The position numbers and the translations under genes were made by a program. Below, piece after piece: positions 16,313 through 25,933 of a DNA stretch of 64,000 bases; position 1 is the first letter of the stretch, and every line of letters starts with the position of its first letter. A model generated the notes under the pieces. That model worked only from the letters and a program-made list of their open reading frames with translations. It ran no database searches and was not told the DNA's origin. Location of the stretch: contig NZ_JAUSBA010000057.1 of assembly GCF_030652235.1 (NCBI RefSeq), forward strand, positions 1-64,000, in the 5' to 3' direction. The stretch comes from Cypionkella sp. Lineage in GTDB: Bacteria; Pseudomonadota; Alphaproteobacteria; Rhodobacterales; Rhodobacteraceae.

Positions 16313-18556
16313 GCGCGTTTGCCTTGATCGCGGCCAGCACCTTGGGCGGTGACATCGGCAGGCTGCGCAACCGCACACCCGTGGCGGCCGCAATCGCATT
16401 GGCCAGCGCAGGCAAAGGCGGCGTGATCCCGGTTTCGCCCACACCCCGCACGCCATAAGGATGGCCGGGGTTTGGCACCTCGACGATCACCGTGTCGATC
16501 ATCGGCAGGTCAGAGGCGACGGGAATGCGGTAGTCCAGGAACACCGCATTTTGCAGCCGCCCGTCCGCGCCGTAGACATATTCCTCGTTCAGCGCCCAAC
16601 CGATGCCCTGCACCGCACCGCCCTGATACTGGCCTTCGACATAGGCCGGATGGATCGCGCGGCCCGCATCTTGCACCACCAGATAGCGCAGAACCGTGGT
16701 GCGCCCGGTTTCAGGATCAACCTCGACATCCACCACATGCGCGCCAAAGCTGGCCCCGACCCCGCCCGCCGTCACCTCGTGGTGGCCCGAAATCGGCCCC
16801 CCGGTGCTGCCCATCTTGGCACCGATTTCGGCGATGCTCATCGGCGGGAACTTCCCGGCGTTCGGCCCGGCGGGAACCGCCGCACCATCCAGCCATTCGA
16901 CAGCCTCGGCATCAATCCCCCATTCAGCAGCGGCACGGGCGCACATCTGGGCGATGGCCTGCTTGGCAGCCTCGACCGCCGCAAGGCCACTGGCAAAGGT
17001 GGCGCGGCTGCCATGCGTGGGTTCGTTCACGCCCAACGCCCCAGTTTCCACGATATTCACCCGCACGGACTCGTAAGCGATGCCCAGCGTTTCTGCCGTC
17101 ATCATCCCCAAAGAGGCCCGACTGCCGCCAACATCCGGCGTGCCGACCGACACCGTCACGGTGCCATCTTCACCAATCGCCAAGGAAACCGAGGTCTCGC
17201 CACCGTGGTTGAACCAAAATCCCGCTGCAGCGCCGCGCCCCTGATTGGGGCCAAGCGGCACCTTCAGATTGGCATGCGCCATCGTCGCCTCCAGCGTTTC
17301 CACCAGACCGATGCGGTTGTAGGTGGGGCCATAGCTGGCTTTAGCCCCTTCGCGCGCGGCGTTTTTCAGGCGCACGGCTAACGGATCAAGCCCCAACTCG
17401 TGGCACATCTCATCCAGCAGGCTTTCCACCGCAAACGCCGCCATCGGCGAGCCGGGCGCGCGGTAGGCGGCCGCTTTCGGGCGGTTGGCCAGCACTTCGT
17501 AGCCTTGGTGAAACACCGCAGGCACCGTGTAGCAGGCCAGCGCACAAGACAACGCCTCACCCACCGGGGACGAGCCGATAAACGCGCCGCCCTGCATCCG
17601 GAAATTCACCGAAGCCGCGGTGATGGTGCCATCGACCTTCATCCCCATCTTCACATCCATCGAGGCCGAGGCGGTTGGCCCGGTGGCGCGCAGCACTTCG
17701 GCGCGGCTCATCACCAGTTTCACCGGGCGACCGCCTGCCTTGCGCGACAAAGCCAGCGCCAGTGGCTCCATGAAGATCGTGGTCTTGCCGCCAAAACCGC
17801 CGCCAATTTCCGAAGGTGTGACGCGCAGTTGCGACGCCTCGGTGCCCAAAACTGCCGAGCACATCCGGCGGATATACCATTGGCCTTGGGTGCAAACCCA
17901 CATCTCGCCCTTGCCATCCGCGCCCATTTGGCCAAGGCAAGCGTGGGGTTCGATATAGCCCTGATGGGTGGCTTCGGTCTTGTAGCTTTGCGCGCGCACC
18001 AGATCGGCTTCGGCAAAGCCCGCCTCCAGATCGCCATGGCCGAACTCGATGTATTTCACCACATTCGGATGCATGCCTTCGGGCACCGAATGATCAGCGG
18101 TGCCTGCACGGATCACCGGGGCATCGGGCTGCATCGCCGCATCGACGTCGATGACATGCGGCAGCACTTCGTATTCGACCTCAACCAGCCGCGCCGCATC
18201 CTGCGCCAGCAGTTTCGAGGTGGCCGCCACCGCCGCAACCGCATGGCCGTCATAGAGCGCCACATCGCCCGCAAGGGTGTTTTCCTGCAAGTTCCAATCC
18301 TCACCGGTCAGCCCGGTGGGGAAATCAGCCCGCGTGATCACCGCTTTTACGCCATCCAGCGCCAACGCCTTGGAAGCATCAATGCGGATGATCCGCGCAT
18401 GGGCATGCGGCGATCGCACCACGGCGGCGTGCAGCATACCGGGGGCCGAGATATCCGCGCCATAGCGGGCGCGTCCCGTGACTTTGTCCAAGCCATCGGG
18501 GCGGTTGGGGCGGGTGCCAACCAGACGGTAGGCGGTTTTCAGATCATCCTTCGGCA

Positions 18557-18557
<1 letters not shown>
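16305..18557 (-). CDS. xanthine dehydrogenase-family enzyme, molybdopterin-binding subunit
   Basis: A 750-aa large subunit of a molybdenum hydroxylase. It starts with the a/b hammerhead ('GRARYGADISAPGMLHAAVVRSPHAHARI'). Cofactor-binding segments include 'EIGGGFGGKTTIFMEPLAL', 'AYRAPGSPMAAFAVESLLDE' and 'GVRGVGETGITPPLPALANAI', whose Glu in 'GVGE' is the family's catalytic base. The substrate cannot be told; the CO-dehydrogenase active loop is not recognisable. Its ATG overlaps the stop of the Fe-S subunit gene (TGATG). Confidence 0.9.
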
Positions 18558-19032
<475 letters not shown>

Positions 19033-19036
<4 letters not shown>

Positions 19037-19899
19037 GCTGAGGCTCCTTCTGCGCGGGTGTAGGCGATACGGGCGGCGCGTTGCACCAGCACGCCTACGA
19101 TGTCTTTGCGGAACGTGGCGGTGCCACGTTTGTCGGAAATTGGCGTGCTGGCGGCAATCGCGGCGGCTGACAGCGCGGCTAGGGCCACTGCATCCAGCGC
19201 GGTGCCAATGATCGCCTGCGCGGCGGCTGGCACCAGCAGAATCTTCGGTGCCACCGCCCCGAGCGCAATCCGCGCCTCGATGATCCGCGCGCCGTCACGC
19301 CGCAGGTTCACCGCCACGCCGACCACAGCAATGTCCATCTCGGTGCGCGGGATGAACCGCAGATAGGCGTCGCCGCCATGCGCCCCACGGGGCGGCAAGA
19401 TGATCGCAGTGATCACCTCACCCGGCAGCAAGGTGGTGCGGCTGGGGCCCGCGGGAATATCCTCGACCGCCACCGCGCGGTTGCCCTGCGGCCCGATCAC
19501 CGATACCATAGCGCCTGCAGCCATCATCCCCGGCACGCTGTCGGCGGCGGGCGAGCCGTTGCACAGATTGCCCACCAAAGTCGCGCGGCCCTGCACTTGC
19601 GTCGAGCCGACCAGTTGCATCCCCTCGACCACGCCGGGCCAATCGGCGCAAACCCCCGCGTGTCGCCCCAGCTCCGCCCCCGACACCGCAATGCCAATCC
19701 GCCAACCACCTTCGGTGGTGCGGGCGATATCCTTGACGCCGGGAATATGTTTGAGATCAATCAGATCATCCGGCGTGACAATCGCCGCGCGCAATTGGAC
19801 CAGAACATCCGTCCCGCCCGCAAGAAACCGTGTTAACCCTGAAGCCCCCGCCGCAATCGCTGCGGCCTGTTCAAAAGTCTTTGGCGTGTGAAATCGCAT
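19033..19899 (-). CDS. xanthine dehydrogenase-family enzyme, FAD-binding subunit
   Basis: A 288-aa subunit. FAD motifs: 'RFLAGGTDVLVQLR' (AGGT) and 'LVGNLCNGSPAADSVPGMMA' (T/V-GN-x-C-x-SP). The start at 19899 has a strong 'ggggagg' site upstream. First gene of a four-gene operon (FAD, Fe-S, Mo, MoaD-like) reading leftward. The electron acceptor is unknown. Confidence 0.93.
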
Positions 19900-20300
19900 C
19901 CTGCCTCCCCTAAGCTGATGGTCATCGTCCAGACAGAATCTAAGCAGGTCTGAGTGCTGCCCGAGTATGGCGGGTATTCTGCGGGAAGTCAGCCACATCG
20001 GCAACAGTCCGAACCCCTGTGATCAACCGCAATATCGCTTTATTTGAGCTGGCGGCTCAGGTTCGGACCCAGTCCCCTGACGTGGTGTAGCTGGCCGTGA
20101 AGGTCACCGCCATTTCGGGCGGTACCTGCTTGATCAGCTACACCACGCCACGAGACATGATCGCCGACAGCCAACAAACTGTTCCTGAACTCTTCACACG
20201 CCAACGAGTCCTCGGGTACTCGAAATGCCCATCGGTGGTCACCATCCGGTCGCCCGTTCAAATCCAACACATGGCATTGAAATCATAACCCCTTGTTTTT
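19900..20300. other. 400-base intergenic region with a palindromic element
   Basis: No gene is recognised. The main feature is the hairpin element at 20081-20147. Toward the tRNA the piece 'cgcccgttcaaatcc' (20252-20266) resembles a T-arm sequence, possibly a tRNA remnant or chance. Confidence 0.4.
20081..20147. repeat. 67-base palindromic element
   Basis: Outer arms 'cgtggtgtagctg' (20081-20093) and 'cagctacaccacg' (20135-20147) are a perfect 13-bp inverted repeat. Inside, 'aggtcaccgcc' and 'ggcggtacct' pair with one bulge, so the whole piece can fold into a long hairpin. It is not next to a gene end. It could be a REP/MITE-like element or paired insertion-sequence ends. Confidence 0.6.
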
Positions 20301-20386
20301 TGGTGCCCGCGGCCGGACTTGAACCGGCACGGCCGTTCGGCCTAGAGATTTTAAGTCTCCTGTGTCTACCATTTCACCACGCGGGC
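20301..20386 (-). tRNA. tRNA-Leu (anticodon UAA)
   Basis: An 86-base minus-strand gene. The acceptor stem pairs GCCCGCG with CGCGGGC, followed by ACCA with CCA encoded (20301-20303). The anticodon loop contains TAA ('gacttaaaatc'), a long variable arm ('ctaggccgaacggccg' region) marks a class II leucine tRNA, and the T arm reads 'ccggttcaagtccgg'. All arms pair properly. Confidence 0.96.
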
Positions 20387-20543
20387 AGTCATGCGGGTTT
20401 GGCAATCTGCCGCACCATAGCCATCTGCGCGGCGGGGTAAAGCACCCGAAATCATATCACTTGCAACAAACTGCTGCGCTGCGGCGATTGACTTCACCAA
20501 AATCCCTGCCTTTTATACCCGCGAGAGTTTGCGGAGGACCCCG

Positions 20544-21245
20544 ATGAAGAAAATCTACCCCAACGCGGCGGCGGCGCTGGATGGTCTGCTGTTTGACGGC
20601 ATGTTGATCGCAAGCGGCGGTTTCGGCCTCTGCGGTATCCCAGAACTGCTGATCGCGGGGATCCGTGATGCGGGCACCAAAAATCTGACCATTGCTTCGA
20701 ACAACGCGGGCGTCGATGGGTTCGGGCTTGGCCAGCTTTTGGAAACCCGGCAGGTCAAGAAAATGATCTCGTCTTACGTCGGCGAGAACGCCGAATTCAT
20801 GCGGCAATACCTGTCAGGCGAGTTGGAGTTAGAATTTAACCCGCAAGGCACTTTGGCCGAACGGCTGCGCGCAGGTGGCGCAGGTATCCCCGGTTTCTAC
20901 ACCGCCACGGGCGTGGGAACGGTGATCGCCGATGGCAAAGAGCACCACGACTTCAACGGCAAGACCTACATCTTGGAAACCGGCATCATCGCCGATCTCG
21001 CCATCGTCAAAGCGTGGAAGGCCGACCCCTCGGGCAACCTCGTGTTCCGCAAAACCGCGCGCAACTTCAACCCACCAGCGGCGACATCGGGCAAAATCTG
21101 TGTTGTTGAAGTCGAAGAAATTGTGCCGCTGGGCGCACTGGACCCCGACACCATCCACCTGCCGGGCATCTATGTGCACCGTATTGTGCAAGGCCAGCAC
21201 GAAAAACGTATTGAGAATCGCACGACTCGTAAGAAGGAAGCCTAA
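20544..21245 (+). CDS. scoA: 3-oxoacid CoA-transferase subunit A
   Basis: A 233-aa subunit starting '[20 protein letters not shown]', with the family motif '[12 protein letters not shown]' near residue 30. The ATG at 20544 is preceded by 'ggagg' 6 bases upstream; an upstream in-frame ATG (20529) would place that site inside the gene. It transfers CoA from succinyl-CoA to acetoacetate in ketone-body use. It ends 1 base before scoB. Confidence 0.93.
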   Translation: MKKIYPNAAAALDGLLFDGMLIASGGFGLCGIPELLIAGIRDAGTKNLTIASNNAGVDGFGLGQLLETRQVKKMISSYVGENAEFMRQYLSGELELEFNPQGTLAERLRAGGAGIPGFYTATGVGTVIADGKEHHDFNGKTYILETGIIADLAIVKAWKADPSGNLVFRKTARNFNPPAATSGKICVVEVEEIVPLGALDPDTIHLPGIYVHRIVQGQHEKRIENRTTRKKEA

Positions 21246-21246
21246 G

Positions 21247-21873
21247 ATGTGGGACCGCAACCAAATGGCCGAACGCGCCGGGCGCGAGTTGCAAGATGGC
21301 TGGTATGTCAATCTTGGCATCGGCATCCCCACTCTGGTGGCCAACTATATTCCCGAAGGTGTTAACGTCACCTTACAGTCGGAAAATGGCATGTTGGGCA
21401 TGGGACCCTTCCCGTTTGAGGGCGAGGAAGACCCCGATCTGATCAACGCCGGCAAGCAAACCATCACCGAACTGCCGCAGACCGCTTATTTCGACTCTGC
21501 GCAGTCTTTCGCGATGATTCGCGGTGGGAAGATCGCCATGGCGATCCTTGGTGCGATGGAAGTTGCCGAAAACGGCGACTTGGCGAATTGGATGATCCCC
21601 GGTAAGCTGATCAAAGGCATGGGCGGTGCGATGGATCTGGTCGCTGGCGTTGGCCGCGTTGTTGTGGTGATGGATCACACCAGCAAGCACGGCGAATCCA
21701 AGGTGCTGAGGGCTTGCACCCTACCCTTGACTGGCAAGGCCGTGGTCAACCGCATCATCTCAAACCTTGGTGTTTTGGACGTGGTCCCCGGTGGGCTCAA
21801 AATCGTCGAATGTGCCGAGGGGGTCACCGAGGCCGAGTTGCGCGCCGCAACCGAGGGCACCATCGTTGACTGA
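21247..21873 (+). CDS. scoB: 3-oxoacid CoA-transferase subunit B
   Basis: A 208-aa subunit. The catalytic Glu is in 'VTLQSENGMLGMGPFP' (SENG motif), and 'NLGIGIPTLV' and 'GKVIKGMGGAMDLV'-like sequence ('GKLIKGMGGAMDLV') are conserved. An 'aagaaggaag' site precedes the ATG. Forms the enzyme with ScoA. Its stop overlaps the remnant of an acetyltransferase gene. Confidence 0.94.
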   Translation: MWDRNQMAERAGRELQDGWYVNLGIGIPTLVANYIPEGVNVTLQSENGMLGMGPFPFEGEEDPDLINAGKQTITELPQTAYFDSAQSFAMIRGGKIAMAILGAMEVAENGDLANWMIPGKLIKGMGGAMDLVAGVGRVVVVMDHTSKHGESKVLRACTLPLTGKAVVNRIISNLGVLDVVPGGLKIVECAEGVTEAELRAATEGTIVD

Positions 21874-22149
21874 AGTTATCCGCGAACATAGCGCGCACAA
21901 GGGCCGCTAAGTCATCCGCCAGAACGGTGAAGAAGCCGAGATCACCTATTCGATCACCAGCCCGACGCTGGTGATCGCCGACCATACCGCCGTGCCCGAC
22001 AGCTTTCGCGGCAGCGGCGCGGGTCTGGCGATGCTGACACAGTTTGTCGCGGATGCGCGGGCCGAGGGCTTTAAGATCATGCCGCTCTGCCCCTTCGTCA
22101 ACGCCACGTGGAAAAGCATCCTGAATGGGCGGATGTGTTCGCGGCTTGA
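21866..22149 (+). pseudogene. broken GNAT (YjdJ-like) acetyltransferase gene
   Basis: Translation from TTG 21866 gives TEVIREHSAHKGR, then TAA at 21908-21910, then 'VIRQNGEEAEITYSIT', 'LVIADHTAVPDSFRGSGAG', 'ADARAEGFKIMPLCPFVNA', which matches the small GNAT family of COG2388 (its RG-x-G-x-G/A acetyl-CoA motif is visible). After 'VNA' the frame shifts: the expected 'KHPEWADVF' continues in another frame (22115-22149). One nonsense codon and one frameshift make a functional protein unlikely. Homologues often begin exactly like this after a CoA-transferase gene, which is from memory. Confidence 0.75.
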
Positions 22150-22228
22150 AAGCGCTGGGGAATCTGGCGAAATCGTTAAGATTCCCTGACCGCCTCTCCA
22201 TAAGTCCTTGATTTGAAGAAATTCTAAT

Positions 22229-22249
22229 AAGGTCCCGAGTTGGGACCTT
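22229..22249. terminator. terminator hairpin after lytic transglycosylase gene
   Basis: 'aaggtccc-gagtt-gggacctt' is a perfect 8-bp stem with T and A flanks, directly after the minus-strand transglycosylase stop and about 80 bases after the plus-strand pseudogene, so it may act both ways. An almost identical hairpin follows gcvP at 51626-51644. Confidence 0.75.
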
Positions 22250-23149
22250 TCAATTCGTCGCCGAGATTACCTTGAACACACAAGCATCGGTGACCAATTC
22301 CGGCGGGCTTAGGCATAGCCCCTGCGCCACCTGCCACGCCGCCAAAACCTTGGGCACATAATCGCGAGTCTCGGCATAGGGCGGCACGCCCACATTGGCG
22401 TCAATCGCCCCCTCCCCCGCGTTATAGGCCGCGATCACCATCAAAGGATCATGATCGAACCGCTTCATCAGCCAGTCTAGATACGCCACCCCACCCTTGA
22501 TGTTCTGCACCGGATCGGTGGAATCGCTAACGCCAAACCGCGCCGCCGTCGCCGGGATCAACTGCATCAACCCCTGCGCCCCGGCCGAGCTGACCGCATT
22601 GGGTTTGCCCGCACTTTCAATCCCGATCACCGCCAAGACCAAAGCGGGCGAGACATCGGTGCCAATCGTCGCCTTCAATATCTCGGTGCCATAGGTTGAG
22701 GCGATCTCTTGCATATGTTGCATCCGAGGGGCAGCCACCCGCGCCCCGCCCGGACCTTGGCTTAACGTGGCCAGTGCCAAGGGAAACCGCCCCGAGACCT
22801 GATCGCGCTGCACCGGCACCGCATCCCAAAACCAGCCATATTGCGCCGTGGCCGGGGTCGGCAGCGCGGGGGTCGGTGCCGCATCGGGATCAGCGGGCAC
22901 CTCGGGCGCGCGGGCCTCGACCTCGGGCAAAGCCGCCAACAAACGCGCTTGCTCGGCCGGATCAATCTGCACGGTGATGCGCTTACCGGGTAGGTTATCG
23001 CTGACCTTGATGCGCTTAAAGCCCTCACCCGTGGCCGAATTCATAATGATTTCCGCCGCTGCCGGGATCGGCAGCAGAAGAATCAACCCTGCCAGAACTG
23101 CGCCTTGTGCCCGTCGCATCACGTTGGATGCCGCCTGCTTTGTTTTCAT
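22250..23149 (-). CDS. lytic transglycosylase (SLT domain)
   Basis: A 299-aa exported protein. The N-terminus has a hydrophobic signal segment ('GAVLAGLILLLPIPAAAEI'). The SLT domain (about 155-265) carries the catalytic Glu in 'VIGIESAGKPNAVSSAGAQGLMQLIPATA' (written here only as the motif ES-AGxP-AVS-AGAxGLMQL), then 'VAYLDWLMKRF' and 'VIAAYNAGEGAI'. It cleaves peptidoglycan glycan strands. The ATG at 23149 is chosen; a TTG nine bases upstream is also possible. It borders the tad pilus locus, where wall-opening would be useful, but it is on the other strand. Confidence 0.9.
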   Translation of the reverse strand: MKTKQAASNVMRRAQGAVLAGLILLLPIPAAAEIIMNSATGEGFKRIKVSDNLPGKRITVQIDPAEQARLLAALPEVEARAPEVPADPDAAPTPALPTPATAQYGWFWDAVPVQRDQVSGRFPLALATLSQGPGGARVAAPRMQHMQEIASTYGTEILKATIGTDVSPALVLAVIGIESAGKPNAVSSAGAQGLMQLIPATAARFGVSDSTDPVQNIKGGVAYLDWLMKRFDHDPLMVIAAYNAGEGAIDANVGVPPYAETRDYVPKVLAAWQVAQGLCLSPPELVTDACVFKVISATN

Positions 23150-23473
23150 TGCGCTCAATGTTGCAGAATCGGGAAAGCTTTTCCACGTTTGCTTGCGTCA
23201 ATCATGGCAATTTTGCCCAAATCGGCGCGAAAGCAACGCCTGTGAGGTACAAGGTTAAGTAGCCGCTAAAATATATATCGTTATATACCAAAGATATGCA
23301 GGGCAATCTTGCCTAAGTTGCCGCGCTTAAAAAACGCCCCACCCTGACCAAACTGCCGCCACGTTTACGGGGCCATATAGGGTCATACCGAACGGCAAGC
23401 GGCGAAACAGAGATCGCAGTTGACAGAGCCGGAGCGGTTAGAAACCTGAGCATCCCCAGAAAGGGACTACATT
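23150..23473. other. intergenic region upstream of the tad locus
   Basis: No gene seen. 23262-23290 is unusually AT-rich ('aaatatatatcgttatata') for this genome and may hold promoters for the divergent transglycosylase and first pilin genes; TTGACA occurs at 23418-23423 without a clear -10 partner. Confidence 0.4.
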
Positions 23474-23680
23474 ATGATGACCTTGAAACTTCGCAAACTG
23501 TTCAAATCCTTCCGCGCTGACGAATCCGGCGCTGTGACCGTTGACTGGGTCGTGCTGACCGCCGCCATCGTTGGCCTCGGCATGGTTGTGATGAAAACCG
23601 TTGGTGGTGGCATCGAAGGTCTGGGCGACTCGATCGTATCCGACCTGCAGGGCCGCGCTTCGGGCTACGAAAACCAGTAA
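23474..23680 (+). CDS. flp: Flp-type pilin, copy 1
   Basis: A 68-aa prepilin of the Flp/Fap class. A basic leader ends at 'ADESG', followed by 'AVTVDWVVLTAAIVGLGMVV', the hydrophobic helix that forms the pilus core. Cleavage by the prepilin peptidase is expected between G and A. Residue +5 of the mature protein is Asp rather than the usual Glu. The protein is identical to copy 2 at 24230. 'aaaggga' precedes the ATG, and an own terminator follows, so it can be made in excess over the assembly genes. Confidence 0.93.
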   Translation: MMTLKLRKLFKSFRADESGAVTVDWVVLTAAIVGLGMVVMKTVGGGIEGLGDSIVSDLQGRASGYENQ

Positions 23681-23711
23681 TCGGTTTTTTCGATCACCTG
23701 ATAAGGGTGAG

Positions 23712-23741
23712 GGCCGCATCCGGGACGGGATGCGGCCTTTT
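23712..23741 (+). terminator. terminator of pilin copy 1
   Basis: 'ggccgcatcc' and 'ggatgcggcc' form a perfect 10-bp stem followed by TTTT. Repeated exactly after pilin copy 2. Confidence 0.9.
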
Positions 23742-24229
23742 CCATCTGCGACAGTTGCCTTGCTTGCTGCTGCGCGATTTCTCGATCAGAAACATATTTT
23801 CTCGATCAGTCGCGTCACCCGCCGCATGCCGCCGCCAAGCCGAGGCTGAACATTGCCAGTTGGACAGTGTTCCGAGCATCAAAACACCCCCCATGCCAGC
23901 GAAGCCGTCAATCCTAAAATCCGATCACATCCAGACCAAGCCGCTTCTGATGCAGAGGCGGGGCGTTCGCATCAGCCAAGCGGCAGCTTTCAGATGATTT
24001 GGCCAGAGCATTGTTTCCAAAACAGAAACGCCGCATTTCTGCACAATCGCAAGATAAAATGGTGAACGCTGCAATCACCCTGAAAAGACCTAAAGCCCGC
24101 CGCAATCGCGCCACGATTAGACGGCCTTATCAATTCAAGCCGAAGCGGTGAACGTGCTGGAACAGAGGCCAGAACGTGACGATCCAAAGCGGTGATACCT
24201 GAGCAACTCCTGGGATAGGGAAATCCAAA
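23742..24229. other. 490-base region between the duplicated pilin genes
   Basis: No gene seen. Two direct repeats 'tttctcgatcag' lie exactly 20 bases apart (23778-23789 and 23798-23809). The last 40 bases resemble the region just upstream of copy 1 ('agcggt' and 'cctgagca' in the same order), so the duplication includes part of the leader. Confidence 0.5.
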
Positions 24230-24436
24230 ATGATGACGTTGAAACTTCGCAAACTGTTCAAATCCTTCCGCGCTGACGAATCCGGCGCTGTGACCGTTGA
24301 CTGGGTCGTGCTGACTGCCGCCATCGTTGGCCTCGGCATGGTTGTGATGAAAACCGTCGGTGGTGGCATCGAAGGTCTGGGCGATTCGATCGTATCCGAC
24401 CTGCAGGGCCGCGCTTCGGGCTACGAAAACCAGTAA
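24230..24436 (+). CDS. flp: Flp-type pilin, copy 2
   Basis: Encodes the same 68 residues as copy 1. The two coding sequences differ at only four positions, all silent (for example gac/gat in the Gly-Asp-Ser codons), and identity continues through the terminator. It is probably a recent or gene-converted duplication. Same D+5 mature N-terminus. 'ataggga' lies upstream of the ATG. Confidence 0.93.
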   Translation: MMTLKLRKLFKSFRADESGAVTVDWVVLTAAIVGLGMVVMKTVGGGIEGLGDSIVSDLQGRASGYENQ

Positions 24437-24467
24437 TCGGTTTTTTCGATCACCTGACAAGGGTGAG

Positions 24468-24497
24468 GGCCGCATCCGGGACGGGATGCGGCCTTTT
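24468..24497 (+). terminator. terminator of pilin copy 2
   Basis: Same 10-bp stem and T run as at 23712-23741, offset by 756 bases. Confidence 0.9.
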
Positions 24498-24639
24498 CCA
24501 TGTACGAAATCCGGGCCGAAATCTGGCACCAGACCACATTGCCGCCACGGAACCATACCGATTCCGGCCACAATCCCGCGCTATGGCGGTCATTGTAGGT
24601 TTTCTGTGTAGCCGGAGCGAAAGTCGCAAAGGAGTTAAG

Positions 24640-24828
24640 ATGCAACGCTGGTTGAAGAAATTCATTCGAAAAACAGACGGCGCAGTCACTGTAGAATGGG
24701 TGACCTTGTCTGCGGCGGTGATCGGGCTCGGGATGCTTGTGCTGTGGCCAGTGGCCTTCAGCACGGAAAGCTCGACGCAGGGCGTGGCGGATTACATCGA
24801 AGGCATAGACGTGGGTTACGACAGATGA
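24640..24828 (+). CDS. third, divergent Flp-like pilin
   Basis: A 62-aa prepilin-like protein. Its leader 'MQRWLKKFIRKTDG' is followed by 'AVTVEWVTLSAAVIGLGML', so the mature protein would have the canonical Glu at +5, unlike the two duplicated pilins. The C-terminal half is unrelated in sequence to theirs. A strong 'aaaggag' site precedes the ATG. It may be a minor pilin or initiating subunit. It lies 57 bases upstream of cpaB. Confidence 0.8.
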   Translation: MQRWLKKFIRKTDGAVTVEWVTLSAAVIGLGMLVLWPVAFSTESSTQGVADYIEGIDVGYDR

Positions 24829-24885
24829 GTTGGGGTGTTCCGCAAGGCTTGCAACGAGGCGGAAACAAGTGGGAAAGGGGTTAAC

Positions 24886-25728
24886 ATGCGGATGATCTTT
24901 GGATTGGTGCTGGTGGTCGGCATGATGCTGGCAGGTGCCGCTGTGTTCATGGCAAAGAATTTCATCGGTCAGCAGCAATCGGCGGTGACGCGCGAGAAGC
25001 AGCTGATGGCCGACACAGGCGGTCTGACCATGGTTTTCGTCGTCAATAAGGCGAAGAACTACGGCGATCCGCTGACCAAGGAAGATGTGCAACGCATCTA
25101 TTGGCCGAAAAACGCTTTGCCGGAAGGCGCGTTTGAGGATGGCGACCTGCTGTTTCCGAAAGATGCCAAAGATCCACGCTATGTGGTGCGGCAGATGGAA
25201 AAATTTGAACCGATCCTGGCAGTCAAAGTCACCGCTCCGGGCGAGCAGGCGGGTCTGAACGGCGCGATTGAAAAAGGCATGCGGGCGTTTGCGATCAAGG
25301 TTGATGCCGCAGACTTCCTGCAACCTGGCGATCGGGTGGATATCTATTGGACCGGATCTTCAGATGCCTCGGGCTCGGAAATCACCCAGCGCATCGAAAA
25401 CGCGGTCAAGATCATCGCGGTGGATCGTAACGCCAAGGCCACCGTGGCTGCGGGCGAAATTCAAAGCCGCACCATGACCGTGGCCGCGACACCCGAACAG
25501 GTGGGGCGCTTGGCCCAAGCACAAGCCACCGGGCGTCTGGTGATGTCGCTGGTGGGCAATGACAGCGCAGCCGCCAGCGATCCGACCGAGATCAAAGTCA
25601 CGATCAAAGACATCAACGGCGATACAACTGCCGCCCCTGAAGCCGTAGTCGTGGCACCTCAAGCGTGCTTCATCACGGTGCGTCAAGGCGGTGTTCCGAC
25701 CCAAGTGCCGATCGCTTGCACCAACTAG
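24886..25728 (+). CDS. cpaB: Flp pilus assembly protein CpaB/RcpC
   Basis: A 280-aa protein with an N-terminal membrane/signal segment ('MIFGLVLVVGMMLAGAAVFM') and an SAF domain ('DVQRIYWPKNALPEG', 'AFAIKVDAADFLQPGDRVDIYWTG'). It is a periplasmic part of the tad secretion channel that interacts with the RcpA/CpaC secretin. The start at 24886 has 'aaagggg' upstream; longer in-frame starts lack it. The C-terminus has two Cys (ACFITV, IACTN). Confidence 0.9.
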   Translation: MRMIFGLVLVVGMMLAGAAVFMAKNFIGQQQSAVTREKQLMADTGGLTMVFVVNKAKNYGDPLTKEDVQRIYWPKNALPEGAFEDGDLLFPKDAKDPRYVVRQMEKFEPILAVKVTAPGEQAGLNGAIEKGMRAFAIKVDAADFLQPGDRVDIYWTGSSDASGSEITQRIENAVKIIAVDRNAKATVAAGEIQSRTMTVAATPEQVGRLAQAQATGRLVMSLVGNDSAAASDPTEIKVTIKDINGDTTAAPEAVVVAPQACFITVRQGGVPTQVPIACTN

Positions 25729-25933
25729 GCCGCAAAACCGATCTTGCCGCCACTTCCTATAGTGGCGGCGGAATTCACCTTCCGCATTTGGTAGCCTGCT
25801 GTTGCAAGTTATCCACATAAGGAACGGCCTCCAACCATTTGATTCTTGCAAAAAAACGACACTTACGTCATCTTACGAACTGGATTGGGCATACCAAGAC
25901 CCGACCAGAGGCGTGATCGAAAGGGCAGGTCAC

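Noticed and set aside
20252-20266. Second tRNA near tRNA-Leu
   Set aside because: Only a T-arm-like piece is present; no acceptor or anticodon stem can be built.
23474-24497. CRISPR or tandem array
   Set aside because: The repeats are two whole pilin genes with terminators, not short spaced repeats; no CRISPR array is seen anywhere in the window.
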